From: Lachnospiraceae bacterium
GTDB taxonomy: Bacteria > Bacillota_A > Clostridia > Lachnospirales > Lachnospiraceae
Direction of reading: 5' to 3'
NCBI GenBank assembly: GCA_009774465.1
Contig: VSNT01000039.1
Span: 1 to 27,779 of the forward strand
DNA length: 27,779 nt
In this document: in pieces, positions 1 to 7,107 of the stretch
How the letters are laid out: each line of letters starts with the position of its first letter
Numbering within the stretch: the first letter of the stretch is position 1
Notes under the pieces: generated by a model
Databases searched by the model: none
Told to the model about the DNA's origin: nothing
Seen by the model: only the letters and a program-made list of their open reading frames with translations
Translations under genes and position numbers: made by a program

Positions 1-55
1 CCCCGCCCGCCAGCACACGCCGCCACCCCACATGGCAGGCCTTTTTTTTGGCTAG

Positions 56-439
56 GAGAGGTGTGATAGGCATCTGGATGGCATAGATGAGCGCTTGGAA
101 GGTGTTGATAAACGTCTGGATGGCATAGATGAGCGCTTGGGTGGCGTTGATAGGCGTTTGGATGGCATGGATAAACGATTTGCAGGTATAGACAAACGCC
201 TTGACAATCTTGAAACAAAAGTTCTTGAGAATACATTGGAGATCAGGAAAATCAGTCTATGTCTTGAGAATGAAATACGTCCCAGCATAATGCGTATCGC
301 AGAAGCGCATCTGGATTTGAATCGTAAATTGGATGAAGCTTTAAAGATAGACCAGCAAAAGGAAAAGATGGCAATTAAGCTGAATTTTCTTGAGGGAAGG
401 ATGGATCGTTTGGAGGCAAAAGTCATTGGAACTGCGTAA
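56..439 (+). CDS. Coiled-coil heptad-repeat protein, 5' part missing
   Basis: The reading frame opens after a TAG at 53-55 and contains no ATG or GTG with a ribosome site, so the true start is probably upstream or lost. The N-terminal half is a run of seven-residue units of the form G-[VIM]-D-[KRE]-R-[LF]-[DGA], for example GVDKRLD, GIDERLG, GVDRRLD, GMDKRFA and GIDKRLD. It then passes into a less regular amphipathic helix ending LEAKVIGTA. Such heptads predict a long, probably oligomeric coiled coil. Short proteins of this kind are common in Clostridia and are often unassigned; I cannot name a function. The DNA repeats as 42-base double units. The unit at about 60-70 lacks one T relative to the later copies, which would shift the frame there. 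Confidence 0.6.
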   Translation, partial: ERCDRHLDGIDERLEGVDKRLDGIDERLGGVDRRLDGMDKRFAGIDKRLDNLETKVLENTLEIRKISLCLENEIRPSIMRIAEAHLDLNRKLDEALKIDQQKEKMAIKLNFLEGRMDRLEAKVIGTA

Positions 440-459
440 AACTATAGCGTAAGCATAAA

Positions 460-497
460 AACAGGTGATGTCCTGAAAATAAGGGGCAGCACCTGTT
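460..497. terminator. Bidirectional intrinsic terminator
   Basis: AACAGGTG at 460-467 pairs with CACCTGTT at 490-497. The stem continues inward (TGTCCT with AGGGGCA, one A-G mismatch and G-U pairs). On the plus strand it is followed by TGTTTTATAT, and on the minus strand by TTTTTATG. It lies between the convergent coiled-coil gene and pncB and can end both. Confidence 0.75.
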
Positions 498-528
498 GTT
501 TTATATATTTATGTGAAGAGGTTCAGAA

Positions 529-2013
529 TTACTGCTTTGCAGTCTGTGGTAAGTCATTTGATTTTTCACTCATTTGGTCAAGCAGATCAATCTTAATGTC
601 ATATAGCTTTTTAGACAGATCCACATAAACTTTATGAGGATTTACAAACCGCCTGGTTTCATCCCAGAGAGTATCTAATTCCTGTTGGCAGTAGCTTCTG
701 ATTTCCATAACCTTTGGTGAATTGTAACAGCATTCTCCGTCTTTAAATATGGGAATCATTAATTCACGTAAAGTAAAGGTGCCTGCTGCCAGTCTGGTTT
801 TTTTCCAGGGCTCTGAAGGATCAAAAAGAAGGAGCGATTCTTCTTCCGAAAAATTTTCATCAACAAGGCAGATCAAGTCTGCCTTTAATTTGCCTGAATC
901 TTTCTCATATATCCTGTAGATTGTTTTGTTGCCGGGATTTGTAACTTTTTCAGTGTTTTCCGACAATTTAATTTTTGGGATGAAGGTTCCGTCTTCTCCC
1001 ATCACAGCCGCCAGTTTATAAACGCCACCAAAAGCAGGATTATCCTTTGAAGTGATCAGGTTGGTTCCTACTCCCCAGGAAGTAATGGCCGCGCCCTGCA
1101 ATTTTAAGCTTTCAATCAGATATTCGTCCAGATCATTGGAAGCGGAAATAACTGCGTCGGTAAATCCTGCATCATCCAGCATTTTGCGGGCTTTTTTAGA
1201 TAAATAAGCCAGGTCGCCGCTGTCTAAACGAATTCCATAATAGGTAAGCGGAATGCCTTCTTTCTGCATTTCCTGAAATACTTTAATGGCATTTGGAACA
1301 CCGGATTTTAACGTATCATAAGTATCTACTAATAAAATACAGGCAGAAGGATACATGTCTGCATAGGTTTTGAAGGCAGTGTATTCATCAGGAAAACTCA
1401 TAATCCAGCTATGGGCATGTGTACCTTTAACGGGAACATCAAAAAGCTGTCCACAAAGTACATTGGAGGTGCCGATACACCCTCCGATTACAGCGGCGCG
1501 GGCTCCATAAATTCCGGCGTCAGGGCCCTGTGCGCGGCGCAGACCAAACTCCATAATACCGTCACCTTTGGCAGCATAGCAAACCCGGGCGGCTTTTGTG
1601 GCGATCAGACTTTGATGATTAATGATATTTAAAATAGCAGTTTCCACCAACTGGGCTTCCATAATTGGCGCAATTACTTTAACTAAAGGTTCTCTTGGAA
1701 AAACAACAGTTCCTTCTGGTATAGCATAAATATCACCGGAAAATTTAAAATCTGCAAGGTAATCCAGAAAATCATCATCAAAAATGTTAAGGCCTGCCAG
1801 ATAATCAATATCCTGTTTGGAAAAATGCAGTTCTTTTATGTAGTTGATTAATTGCTCCAGACCGGCAGCAACTGCATAGCCTCCATTACAGGGATTGGTT
1901 CTGTAAAATGCATCAAAAATTACAGTTTCGTTTCGGTCTTTGTGTTTGAAATACCCCTGCATCATGGTTAATTCATAAAGATCTGTCAACAGTGTTAAGT
2001 TTTGTCTGTCCAT
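529..2013 (-). CDS. pncB: Nicotinate phosphoribosyltransferase
   Basis: This enzyme makes nicotinate mononucleotide from nicotinate and PRPP in an ATP-dependent reaction, the entry step of the Preiss-Handler NAD salvage route in the cytoplasm. The 494 residues match the Firmicute family length. The N-terminus LLTDLYELTMMQGYF is the usual family opening. GTHAHSW at residues 197-203 carries the histidine that is phosphorylated in this family, and RLDSGDLAYLSKKAR is the PRPP/phosphate-binding region. The start is supported by AAGGAG seven bases upstream of the ATG. It lies 13 bases after the stop of the acetyltransferase gene, so the two are probably co-transcribed. No other NAD-salvage gene is nearby, but a NAD-consuming sirtuin lies at the other end of the window. 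Confidence 0.95.
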   Translation of the reverse strand: MDRQNLTLLTDLYELTMMQGYFKHKDRNETVIFDAFYRTNPCNGGYAVAAGLEQLINYIKELHFSKQDIDYLAGLNIFDDDFLDYLADFKFSGDIYAIPEGTVVFPREPLVKVIAPIMEAQLVETAILNIINHQSLIATKAARVCYAAKGDGIMEFGLRRAQGPDAGIYGARAAVIGGCIGTSNVLCGQLFDVPVKGTHAHSWIMSFPDEYTAFKTYADMYPSACILLVDTYDTLKSGVPNAIKVFQEMQKEGIPLTYYGIRLDSGDLAYLSKKARKMLDDAGFTDAVISASNDLDEYLIESLKLQGAAITSWGVGTNLITSKDNPAFGGVYKLAAVMGEDGTFIPKIKLSENTEKVTNPGNKTIYRIYEKDSGKLKADLICLVDENFSEEESLLLFDPSEPWKKTRLAAGTFTLRELMIPIFKDGECCYNSPKVMEIRSYCQQELDTLWDETRRFVNPHKVYVDLSKKLYDIKIDLLDQMSEKSNDLPQTAKQ

Positions 2014-2026
2014 AAAATGCTCCTTT

Positions 2027-3271
2027 TTAAAAGTAATCTGAAAAATATGGCTTTTCGACGGGAATCAGGCGCTCAAGCCAGGTCAGCATGTAATATTCCG
2101 TTTGAATTTTTTCATGTTCATAAAGATAGGAAGGACGTTTATATCCCATCATCATGGCAGTTAAAGTATTTACATCAAGCTCTACCACATTAATCGACTG
2201 GTTGTTTTCCACCTGTTCACAAATGGTTTCACCCTCATGCCAGGAGACCATATAATCGCCTTCATTCCAGGGAGCCATTTGGTCATGAACTTTAAAATGC
2301 AGCTTAAAATCTTCCGGCTGGATTTGATAGGGATAATATTCCAGAAAGTCGCGTACGTTTACAATTCTTGCCATGATATAAGGGGAAATTGTCTCTGTAA
2401 TTTCACTGTCCTCAAAAAGATAGGCCATAGGTTCGCCGGAGTAATTGTCTCCCTGCACCTGGGTGACCATAGAAAAGTGGGCGCTGATGTAGTTCCATAA
2501 GCCATAGTTGGCTTCAATATTTAAATAAACCATTTCCTTAATGTGAAAGATTTCATTGGCAATGTAATAAACCACATAGCCTAAAGGTTTATGATCTTTA
2601 TTGTAATAGACTGCTGCAATCATATCATCATTGTCCCAGCGCCAGTATTCTTCCCAGGACAGGCCATCCCGAATCAGGCAGCCATGACGCTGCAGGGCAA
2701 AATAAGAATGTACATTATGATAATCTTCGGAATCAAGACTGACACGCTCCACCATTCCCAGTACGGGACGGGCTTTGGGAAGCTGGGTGTCTTTTACGGT
2801 GAAGGTCAATTTGTCTGAAACGATCTCCCATCCCATTTTTCTGTAAAAAGGAATGGAATAAGGATAAAGAAAGGAAATAGGCATTTCCTGTTCATGAATA
2901 TAATTGAGGGCGTGCTTCATAAGAGAATGAATCAAACCTCTTCCGGTGTATTCCGGATAAGTAGCAACGCCGGTAATGCCGCCCATGTCCATTATCTCGT
3001 CATGAATATTAACTTTCATGGAGTAAACAACAATCATGGATGCCAGTTTTTCTTTATAAAACCAGCCAAGAACGTAGGCTTCTTCCAGAATCGGCCTTTT
3101 TGCATATTTGATTTCATCCTGTTCCCAGCCGGTTTGAAATAAATCATAAGAAGTAACCTGAAATGCATATTGGAGCAGCGCATTAAATTGCTCCAAGTCA
3201 CTTTTATCAAGTTCTCTCATTCGAAAATCGCCATTTGATTCCAGATAAATTTCTTCTTTTTTGTCTTCCAT
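2027..3271 (-). CDS. Eis-like GNAT N-acetyltransferase
   Basis: A 414-residue protein with an N-terminal GNAT acetyltransferase fold. The acetyl-CoA loop is visible in GVATYPEYTGRGLIHSLM, followed by SFLYPYSIPFYRKMGW, a signature of the Eis/COG4552 group. The second GNAT-like half and a C-terminal SCP2-like region match the ~400-residue architecture of that group. Family members acetylate amino groups on varied substrates, including aminoglycosides in mycobacteria; the substrate here cannot be read from sequence. The frame is open 17 codons further, to 3322. I chose the ATG at 3271 because GGAAAGG (plus-strand 3281-3287) sits nine bases before it, while the upstream ATG has no such site. It is the first gene of a unit with pncB. 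Confidence 0.85.
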   Translation of the reverse strand: MEDKKEEIYLESNGDFRMRELDKSDLEQFNALLQYAFQVTSYDLFQTGWEQDEIKYAKRPILEEAYVLGWFYKEKLASMIVVYSMKVNIHDEIMDMGGITGVATYPEYTGRGLIHSLMKHALNYIHEQEMPISFLYPYSIPFYRKMGWEIVSDKLTFTVKDTQLPKARPVLGMVERVSLDSEDYHNVHSYFALQRHGCLIRDGLSWEEYWRWDNDDMIAAVYYNKDHKPLGYVVYYIANEIFHIKEMVYLNIEANYGLWNYISAHFSMVTQVQGDNYSGEPMAYLFEDSEITETISPYIMARIVNVRDFLEYYPYQIQPEDFKLHFKVHDQMAPWNEGDYMVSWHEGETICEQVENNQSINVVELDVNTLTAMMMGYKRPSYLYEHEKIQTEYYMLTWLERLIPVEKPYFSDYF

Positions 3272-3441
3272 AATTTGATGCCTTTCCGAAGCGGAGAAGA
3301 GATGATTCAATCTTCCCGCCATGCCGCCTTTGGCGGTACAAACAATTACCTGTTTATTTTACATCAGGAAAAAGCACCCGTCTATGTATTTTAGAACTTT
3401 TCCGTATTTTTCTTGTGCCCTGTGCAAATAGTAGTCATTTA

Positions 3442-3470
3442 TTTATAAAATAGAAAATAATTTAATGCAA
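3442..3470 (-). promoter_or_regulatory. Probable promoter of the acetyltransferase-pncB unit
   Basis: Read on the minus strand: TTGCAT, 17 bases, TATAAA. The -35 is at plus-strand 3465-3470 and the -10 at 3442-3447. The sequence around it is AT-rich, and it leaves a 5' untranslated region of about 160 bases before the ATG at 3271. Assigned by pattern only. Confidence 0.55.
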
Positions 3471-3474
3471 CCAC

Positions 3475-3504
3475 TTGACAAAACCGGTCTTTTTGATGTA
3501 CGTT
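3475..3504 (+). promoter_or_regulatory. Candidate promoter of the ileS T-box leader
   Basis: A perfect TTGACA at 3475-3480 lies 18 bases before a weak -10, TACGTT at 3499-3504, just upstream of the T-box stem I. Its position relative to the leader is more persuasive than the -10. It is back-to-back with the minus-strand promoter at 3442-3470. Confidence 0.45.
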
Positions 3505-3514
3505 TTTAAAAGTA

Positions 3515-3767
3515 AAGGCGATGATGAAGACAGTAACTGTTTTTTGAACATTTAAGAGAGCCGGAAAAGGTGAGAGCCGGTATTAGTAGAAAAGCAGCGA
3601 ATATCACTTCTGAGCCGCGGACTGAAAGCGTATGGCAAGTAGGTTTGGCCGGTATCCTCCGTTACAGGATGGCATATTAATCCGTATTTTTAATCGGTGC
3701 GTATGAGTAAACAGGTGGTTTAACGTGGCTAAGTGGGCCCCGTCCTATTTACGGACGGGGTTTTTTT
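3515..3767 (+). promoter_or_regulatory. T-box riboswitch, isoleucine-responsive
   Basis: The leader has the standard T-box layout. Stem I contains AAGAGAGCCGG, GGTGAGAGCCGG and the specifier-loop sequence GAATATCAC at 3599-3607, in which ATC (3603-3605) is an isoleucine codon. A T-box-like element, ACAGGTGGTTTAACGTGG, lies at 3711-3728; its GGTGG core is intact but the usual ACCGCG tail is not. An intrinsic terminator follows at 3738-3767. In this family, uncharged tRNA(Ile) pairs with the specifier and the TGG bulge and stabilises the antiterminator, so the gene is read when isoleucyl-tRNA is scarce. The downstream gene is ileS, which agrees with the specifier. Confidence 0.9.
3738..3767 (+). 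terminator. T-box leader terminator
   Basis: CCCCGTCC (3738-3745) pairs perfectly with GGACGGGG (3753-3760) around a seven-base loop, followed by seven T residues. This is the conditional terminator that the antiterminator form of the T-box must displace. Confidence 0.93.
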
Positions 3768-3865
3768 GACGGGTAAAACCAACAGTTTCAAATTGAAATA
3801 ATAACATTTTAAACCGTATAAATGCAGATGAAACAGCCCAAAATCAAAAAAGAAAGGAAATAGTT

Positions 3866-6800
3866 ATGTATCAGAAAGTATCTACAGACTTAAATTTTGT
3901 GAACAGGGAAAAGGAAATCGAAAAGTTCTGGCGGGAAAATGACATTTTCAAAAAAAGCATGGAAAACAGAAAGGAAGGCCCCACATACACCTTTTATGAC
4001 GGCCCTCCCACCGCAAATGGAAAACCTCATATTGGTCATGTGTTAACCCGTGTTATCAAGGATATGATTCCCAGATACCGTACCATGAAGGGATATATGG
4101 TGCCCAGAAAAGCAGGATGGGATACACATGGACTTCCGGTGGAACTGGAAGTGGAAACGCTGCTCGGCCTGGATGGAAAAGAGCAGATTGAGGAATATGG
4201 TCTGGCTCCTTTTATTGATAAATGTAAGGAAAGTGTATGGAAATACAAAGGCATGTGGGAGGATTTTTCCGCGACAGTGGGATTCTGGGCGGATATGGAT
4301 GATCCTTACGTGACTTATCATGATGATTTTATTGAGTCAGAATGGTGGGCACTAAAACAGATCTGGGATAAAGGACTGCTTTACAAGGGATTTAAAATTG
4401 TTCCCTACTGCCCCAGATGCGGCACTCCCCTTTCATCCCATGAAGTTGCCCAGGGGTATAAGGCAGTTAAAGAGCGTTCTGCTGTAGTGCGCTTTAAGGT
4501 GGTGGGAGAAGACGCCTATTTTCTGGCATGGACTACAACGCCCTGGACACTGCCTTCCAACGTGGCCCTTTGCGTGAATCCGGAGGAAACCTACGTAAAG
4601 GTAAAAGCGGCAGATGGCAATATTTATTATCTGGCGCAGGCCCTGCTTGATACCGTATTGGGAAAACTTGCTGAAGAGGGAAAAGATGCATATGAAATTC
4701 TGGAGACGTATGCGGGAAAAGATCTGGAATACAAAGCATATGAGCCTTTGTTTGTCTGTGCGGGAGAGTCCGCAGAAAAACAGCACAAAAAAGGACATTA
4801 TGTGACCTGTGACAATTATGTTACCATGACAGACGGTACCGGTATTGTTCATATTGCACCTGCTTTTGGTGAGGATGATGCCCAGGTGGGAAGGAAATAT
4901 GATCTGCCTTTTGTTCAGTTTGTAGATGGCAAAGGAAACATGACTGAGGAGACTCCCTATGCCGGCAAATTTGTAAAGGATGCGGACAAGGATATTTTAA
5001 TTGATCTTGACAGGGAAGGAAAGCTGTTTGATGCGCCTAAATTTGAGCATGACTATCCTTTCTGCTGGAGATGCGACACTCCGCTTATTTACTATGCAAG
5101 AGAATCCTGGTTTATTAAGATGACAGCAGTGCGTGATGATCTGGTACGTAATAATAAGACAGTTAACTGGATTCCCGAATCTATCGGGGAAGGACGCTTT
5201 GGAAACTGGCTTGAAAATATCCAGGACTGGGGTGTTTCCAGAAACCGTTATTGGGGAACGCCTTTAAACATCTGGGAGTGCGAGGGCTGTGGACACCAGC
5301 AGGCCATCGGTTCCAGAGAAGAACTGGAAAAATTAAGCGGCAATCCTTTGGCAAAGACAGTGGAACTGCACAGACCGTATATTGATGAAATTACCTGTAC
5401 CTGCCTTAAGTGCGGCAAGACTATGAAGAGAGTGCCGGAGGTAATTGACTGCTGGTTTGACTCAGGTGCAATGCCTTTTGCGCAGCATCATTATCCCTTT
5501 GAAAATAAGGAGCTGTTTGAAGCGCAGTTTCCTGCTCAGTTTATTTCAGAAGCAGTGGATCAGACCAGAGGCTGGTTTTATTCCCTGATGGCGGAATCTA
5601 CTCTGCTGTTTAACAGAGCTCCTTACGAAAATGTAATTGTGCTTGGACATGTGCAGGATGAAAACGGACAGAAAATGAGCAAGTCTAAAGGAAATGCGGT
5701 AGATCCTTTTGAGGCCCTTTCCACTTACGGCGCAGATGCCATCCGCTGGTATTTTTATATTAATTCCGCACCCTGGCTTCCCAACAGATTTCATGGCAAG
5801 GCAGTGATGGAGGGACAGCGCAAATTCCTTGGAACCTTATGGAACACTTACGCGTTCTTTATCCTTTATGCAAATATAGATAATTTTGATGCAACAAAAT
5901 ATACCCTTAAGTACGACCAGCTTCCCGTGATGGACAAATGGCTTTTGTCCAAGCTGAATACTGCAATTAAAGAGGTAGATGTAAATCTGGATAATTACAG
6001 AATTCCCGAAGCAGCAAGGGTTTTGGATAATTTTGTGGATGAGATGAGCAACTGGTATGTGCGCCGCTGTCGTGAGCGTTTCTGGGCAAAGGGCATGGAA
6101 CAGGATAAGATCAACGCATATATGACGCTTTATACTGCGCTGGTGGAAATCTGCAAGTGTGCAGCGCCGATGATTCCTTTTATGACAGAGGAGATTTATT
6201 TAAATCTGGTAAAGAGCAACGATAAGGAAGCGCCGGAAAGCATTCATCTGTGTGATTTCCCGAAAGCGGATGTGGCTATGATTGATAAAAAGCTGGAGGA
6301 GAGCATGGAGGAGGTGCTGGATATTGTAGTAATGGGACGCGCTGCCCGTAATGCTGCAAATATCAAAAACCGCCAGCCTATCGGGGTTATGTATGTGAAA
6401 GCGCCTCATACCCTTGATGAATACTTTAAAAATATTATTGAAGATGAACTGAATATAAAAGAAGCAGTATTTAAGGAGGATGTAAGCGATCTTACCAGTT
6501 ACAGCTTTAAGCCTCAGTTGAAAACAGTAGGGCCTAAGTATGGAAAGCAGCTTGGAGGCATCAGGGAATATCTTCAGGCAGTGGACGGAACCTGCGCCAT
6601 GAAACAGTTAAAGGCGGAAGGGGCGCTTAAATTTGAAGTAAATGGTGTGGAGATTTCTCTTGCAGAAGAAGATCTGCTGATTGAAGCGGCGCAGAAGGCA
6701 GGATTTGTGACTGAGGCTGATAACTATACCACGGTGGTATTGGATACCAATCTTTCCGAAGAACTGATAGAAGAAGGATTTGTCTATGAGGTGATCAGTA

Positions 6801-7021
6801 AAATTCAGACCATGCGTAAGGATGCAGGATTTGAAGTTATGGATCATATTAAAGTGTCTGTAAATGGAAATGCTAAAGTGGCTCAGATCGTTATGAAAAA
6901 TAAGCCGGCAATTGCAGAAAAGGTATTAGCAGACGAGATCTTTACGGATACAGAAACTGCAAATACGAAGGAATGGAATGTAAATGGAGAAAAGGTTATA
7001 ATTGGTGTGGAGAAGATATGA
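3866..7021 (+). CDS. ileS: Isoleucyl-tRNA synthetase, long form
   Basis: Class I synthetase that charges tRNA(Ile) with isoleucine. HIGH is at residues 55-58 within PPTANGKPHIGHVL, and KMSKS is at 603-607. The CP1 editing region carries a zinc-type CPRCG, and a second pair, CEGCG...CLKCG, precedes the DCWFDSGAMPF segment. At 1051 residues it is longer than the ~920-residue Bacillus type. With the TANGKPHIGH signature it resembles the eukaryote-like IleS2 group, many members of which are naturally insensitive to mupirocin; that property is not shown here. AAAGGAAA precedes the ATG. It is controlled by the T-box leader and is followed 86 bases later by glgP, which has its own promoter. Confidence 0.97.
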   Translation: MYQKVSTDLNFVNREKEIEKFWRENDIFKKSMENRKEGPTYTFYDGPPTANGKPHIGHVLTRVIKDMIPRYRTMKGYMVPRKAGWDTHGLPVELEVETLLGLDGKEQIEEYGLAPFIDKCKESVWKYKGMWEDFSATVGFWADMDDPYVTYHDDFIESEWWALKQIWDKGLLYKGFKIVPYCPRCGTPLSSHEVAQGYKAVKERSAVVRFKVVGEDAYFLAWTTTPWTLPSNVALCVNPEETYVKVKAADGNIYYLAQALLDTVLGKLAEEGKDAYEILETYAGKDLEYKAYEPLFVCAGESAEKQHKKGHYVTCDNYVTMTDGTGIVHIAPAFGEDDAQVGRKYDLPFVQFVDGKGNMTEETPYAGKFVKDADKDILIDLDREGKLFDAPKFEHDYPFCWRCDTPLIYYARESWFIKMTAVRDDLVRNNKTVNWIPESIGEGRFGNWLENIQDWGVSRNRYWGTPLNIWECEGCGHQQAIGSREELEKLSGNPLAKTVELHRPYIDEITCTCLKCGKTMKRVPEVIDCWFDSGAMPFAQHHYPFENKELFEAQFPAQFISEAVDQTRGWFYSLMAESTLLFNRAPYENVIVLGHVQDENGQKMSKSKGNAVDPFEALSTYGADAIRWYFYINSAPWLPNRFHGKAVMEGQRKFLGTLWNTYAFFILYANIDNFDATKYTLKYDQLPVMDKWLLSKLNTAIKEVDVNLDNYRIPEAARVLDNFVDEMSNWYVRRCRERFWAKGMEQDKINAYMTLYTALVEICKCAAPMIPFMTEEIYLNLVKSNDKEAPESIHLCDFPKADVAMIDKKLEESMEEVLDIVVMGRAARNAANIKNRQPIGVMYVKAPHTLDEYFKNIIEDELNIKEAVFKEDVSDLTSYSFKPQLKTVGPKYGKQLGGIREYLQAVDGTCAMKQLKAEGALKFEVNGVEISLAEEDLLIEAAQKAGFVTEADNYTTVVLDTNLSEELIEEGFVYEVISKIQTMRKDAGFEVMDHIKVSVNGNAKVAQIVMKNKPAIAEKVLADEIFTDTETANTKEWNVNGEKVIIGVEKI

Positions 7022-7028
7022 GCAAATC

Positions 7029-7057
7029 TTGTGATTTTTCGCCGGATATAGTATAAT
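7029..7057 (+). promoter_or_regulatory. Promoter of glgP
   Basis: TTGTGA at 7029-7034, a 17-base spacer and a perfect TATAAT at 7052-7057, immediately after the ileS stop codon. It places the start of transcription about 45 bases before the glgP ATG. Confidence 0.75.
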
Positions 7058-7107
7058 ATTTTGGAAATAATTTACAAAAAATAAAACCAATGGAGTGGAG
7101 GTAAACT

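Noticed and set aside
52..426. Minus-strand frame with LSMPSKRLSTP-type repeats
   Set aside because: It is the reverse complement of the heptad-repeat coiled-coil gene; the plus strand has the regular heptads.
3323..3338. GCCGCC-TTT-GGCGG hairpin upstream of the acetyltransferase
   Set aside because: Short stem, three-base loop, no T run on either strand; not a terminator, and no clear regulatory role.
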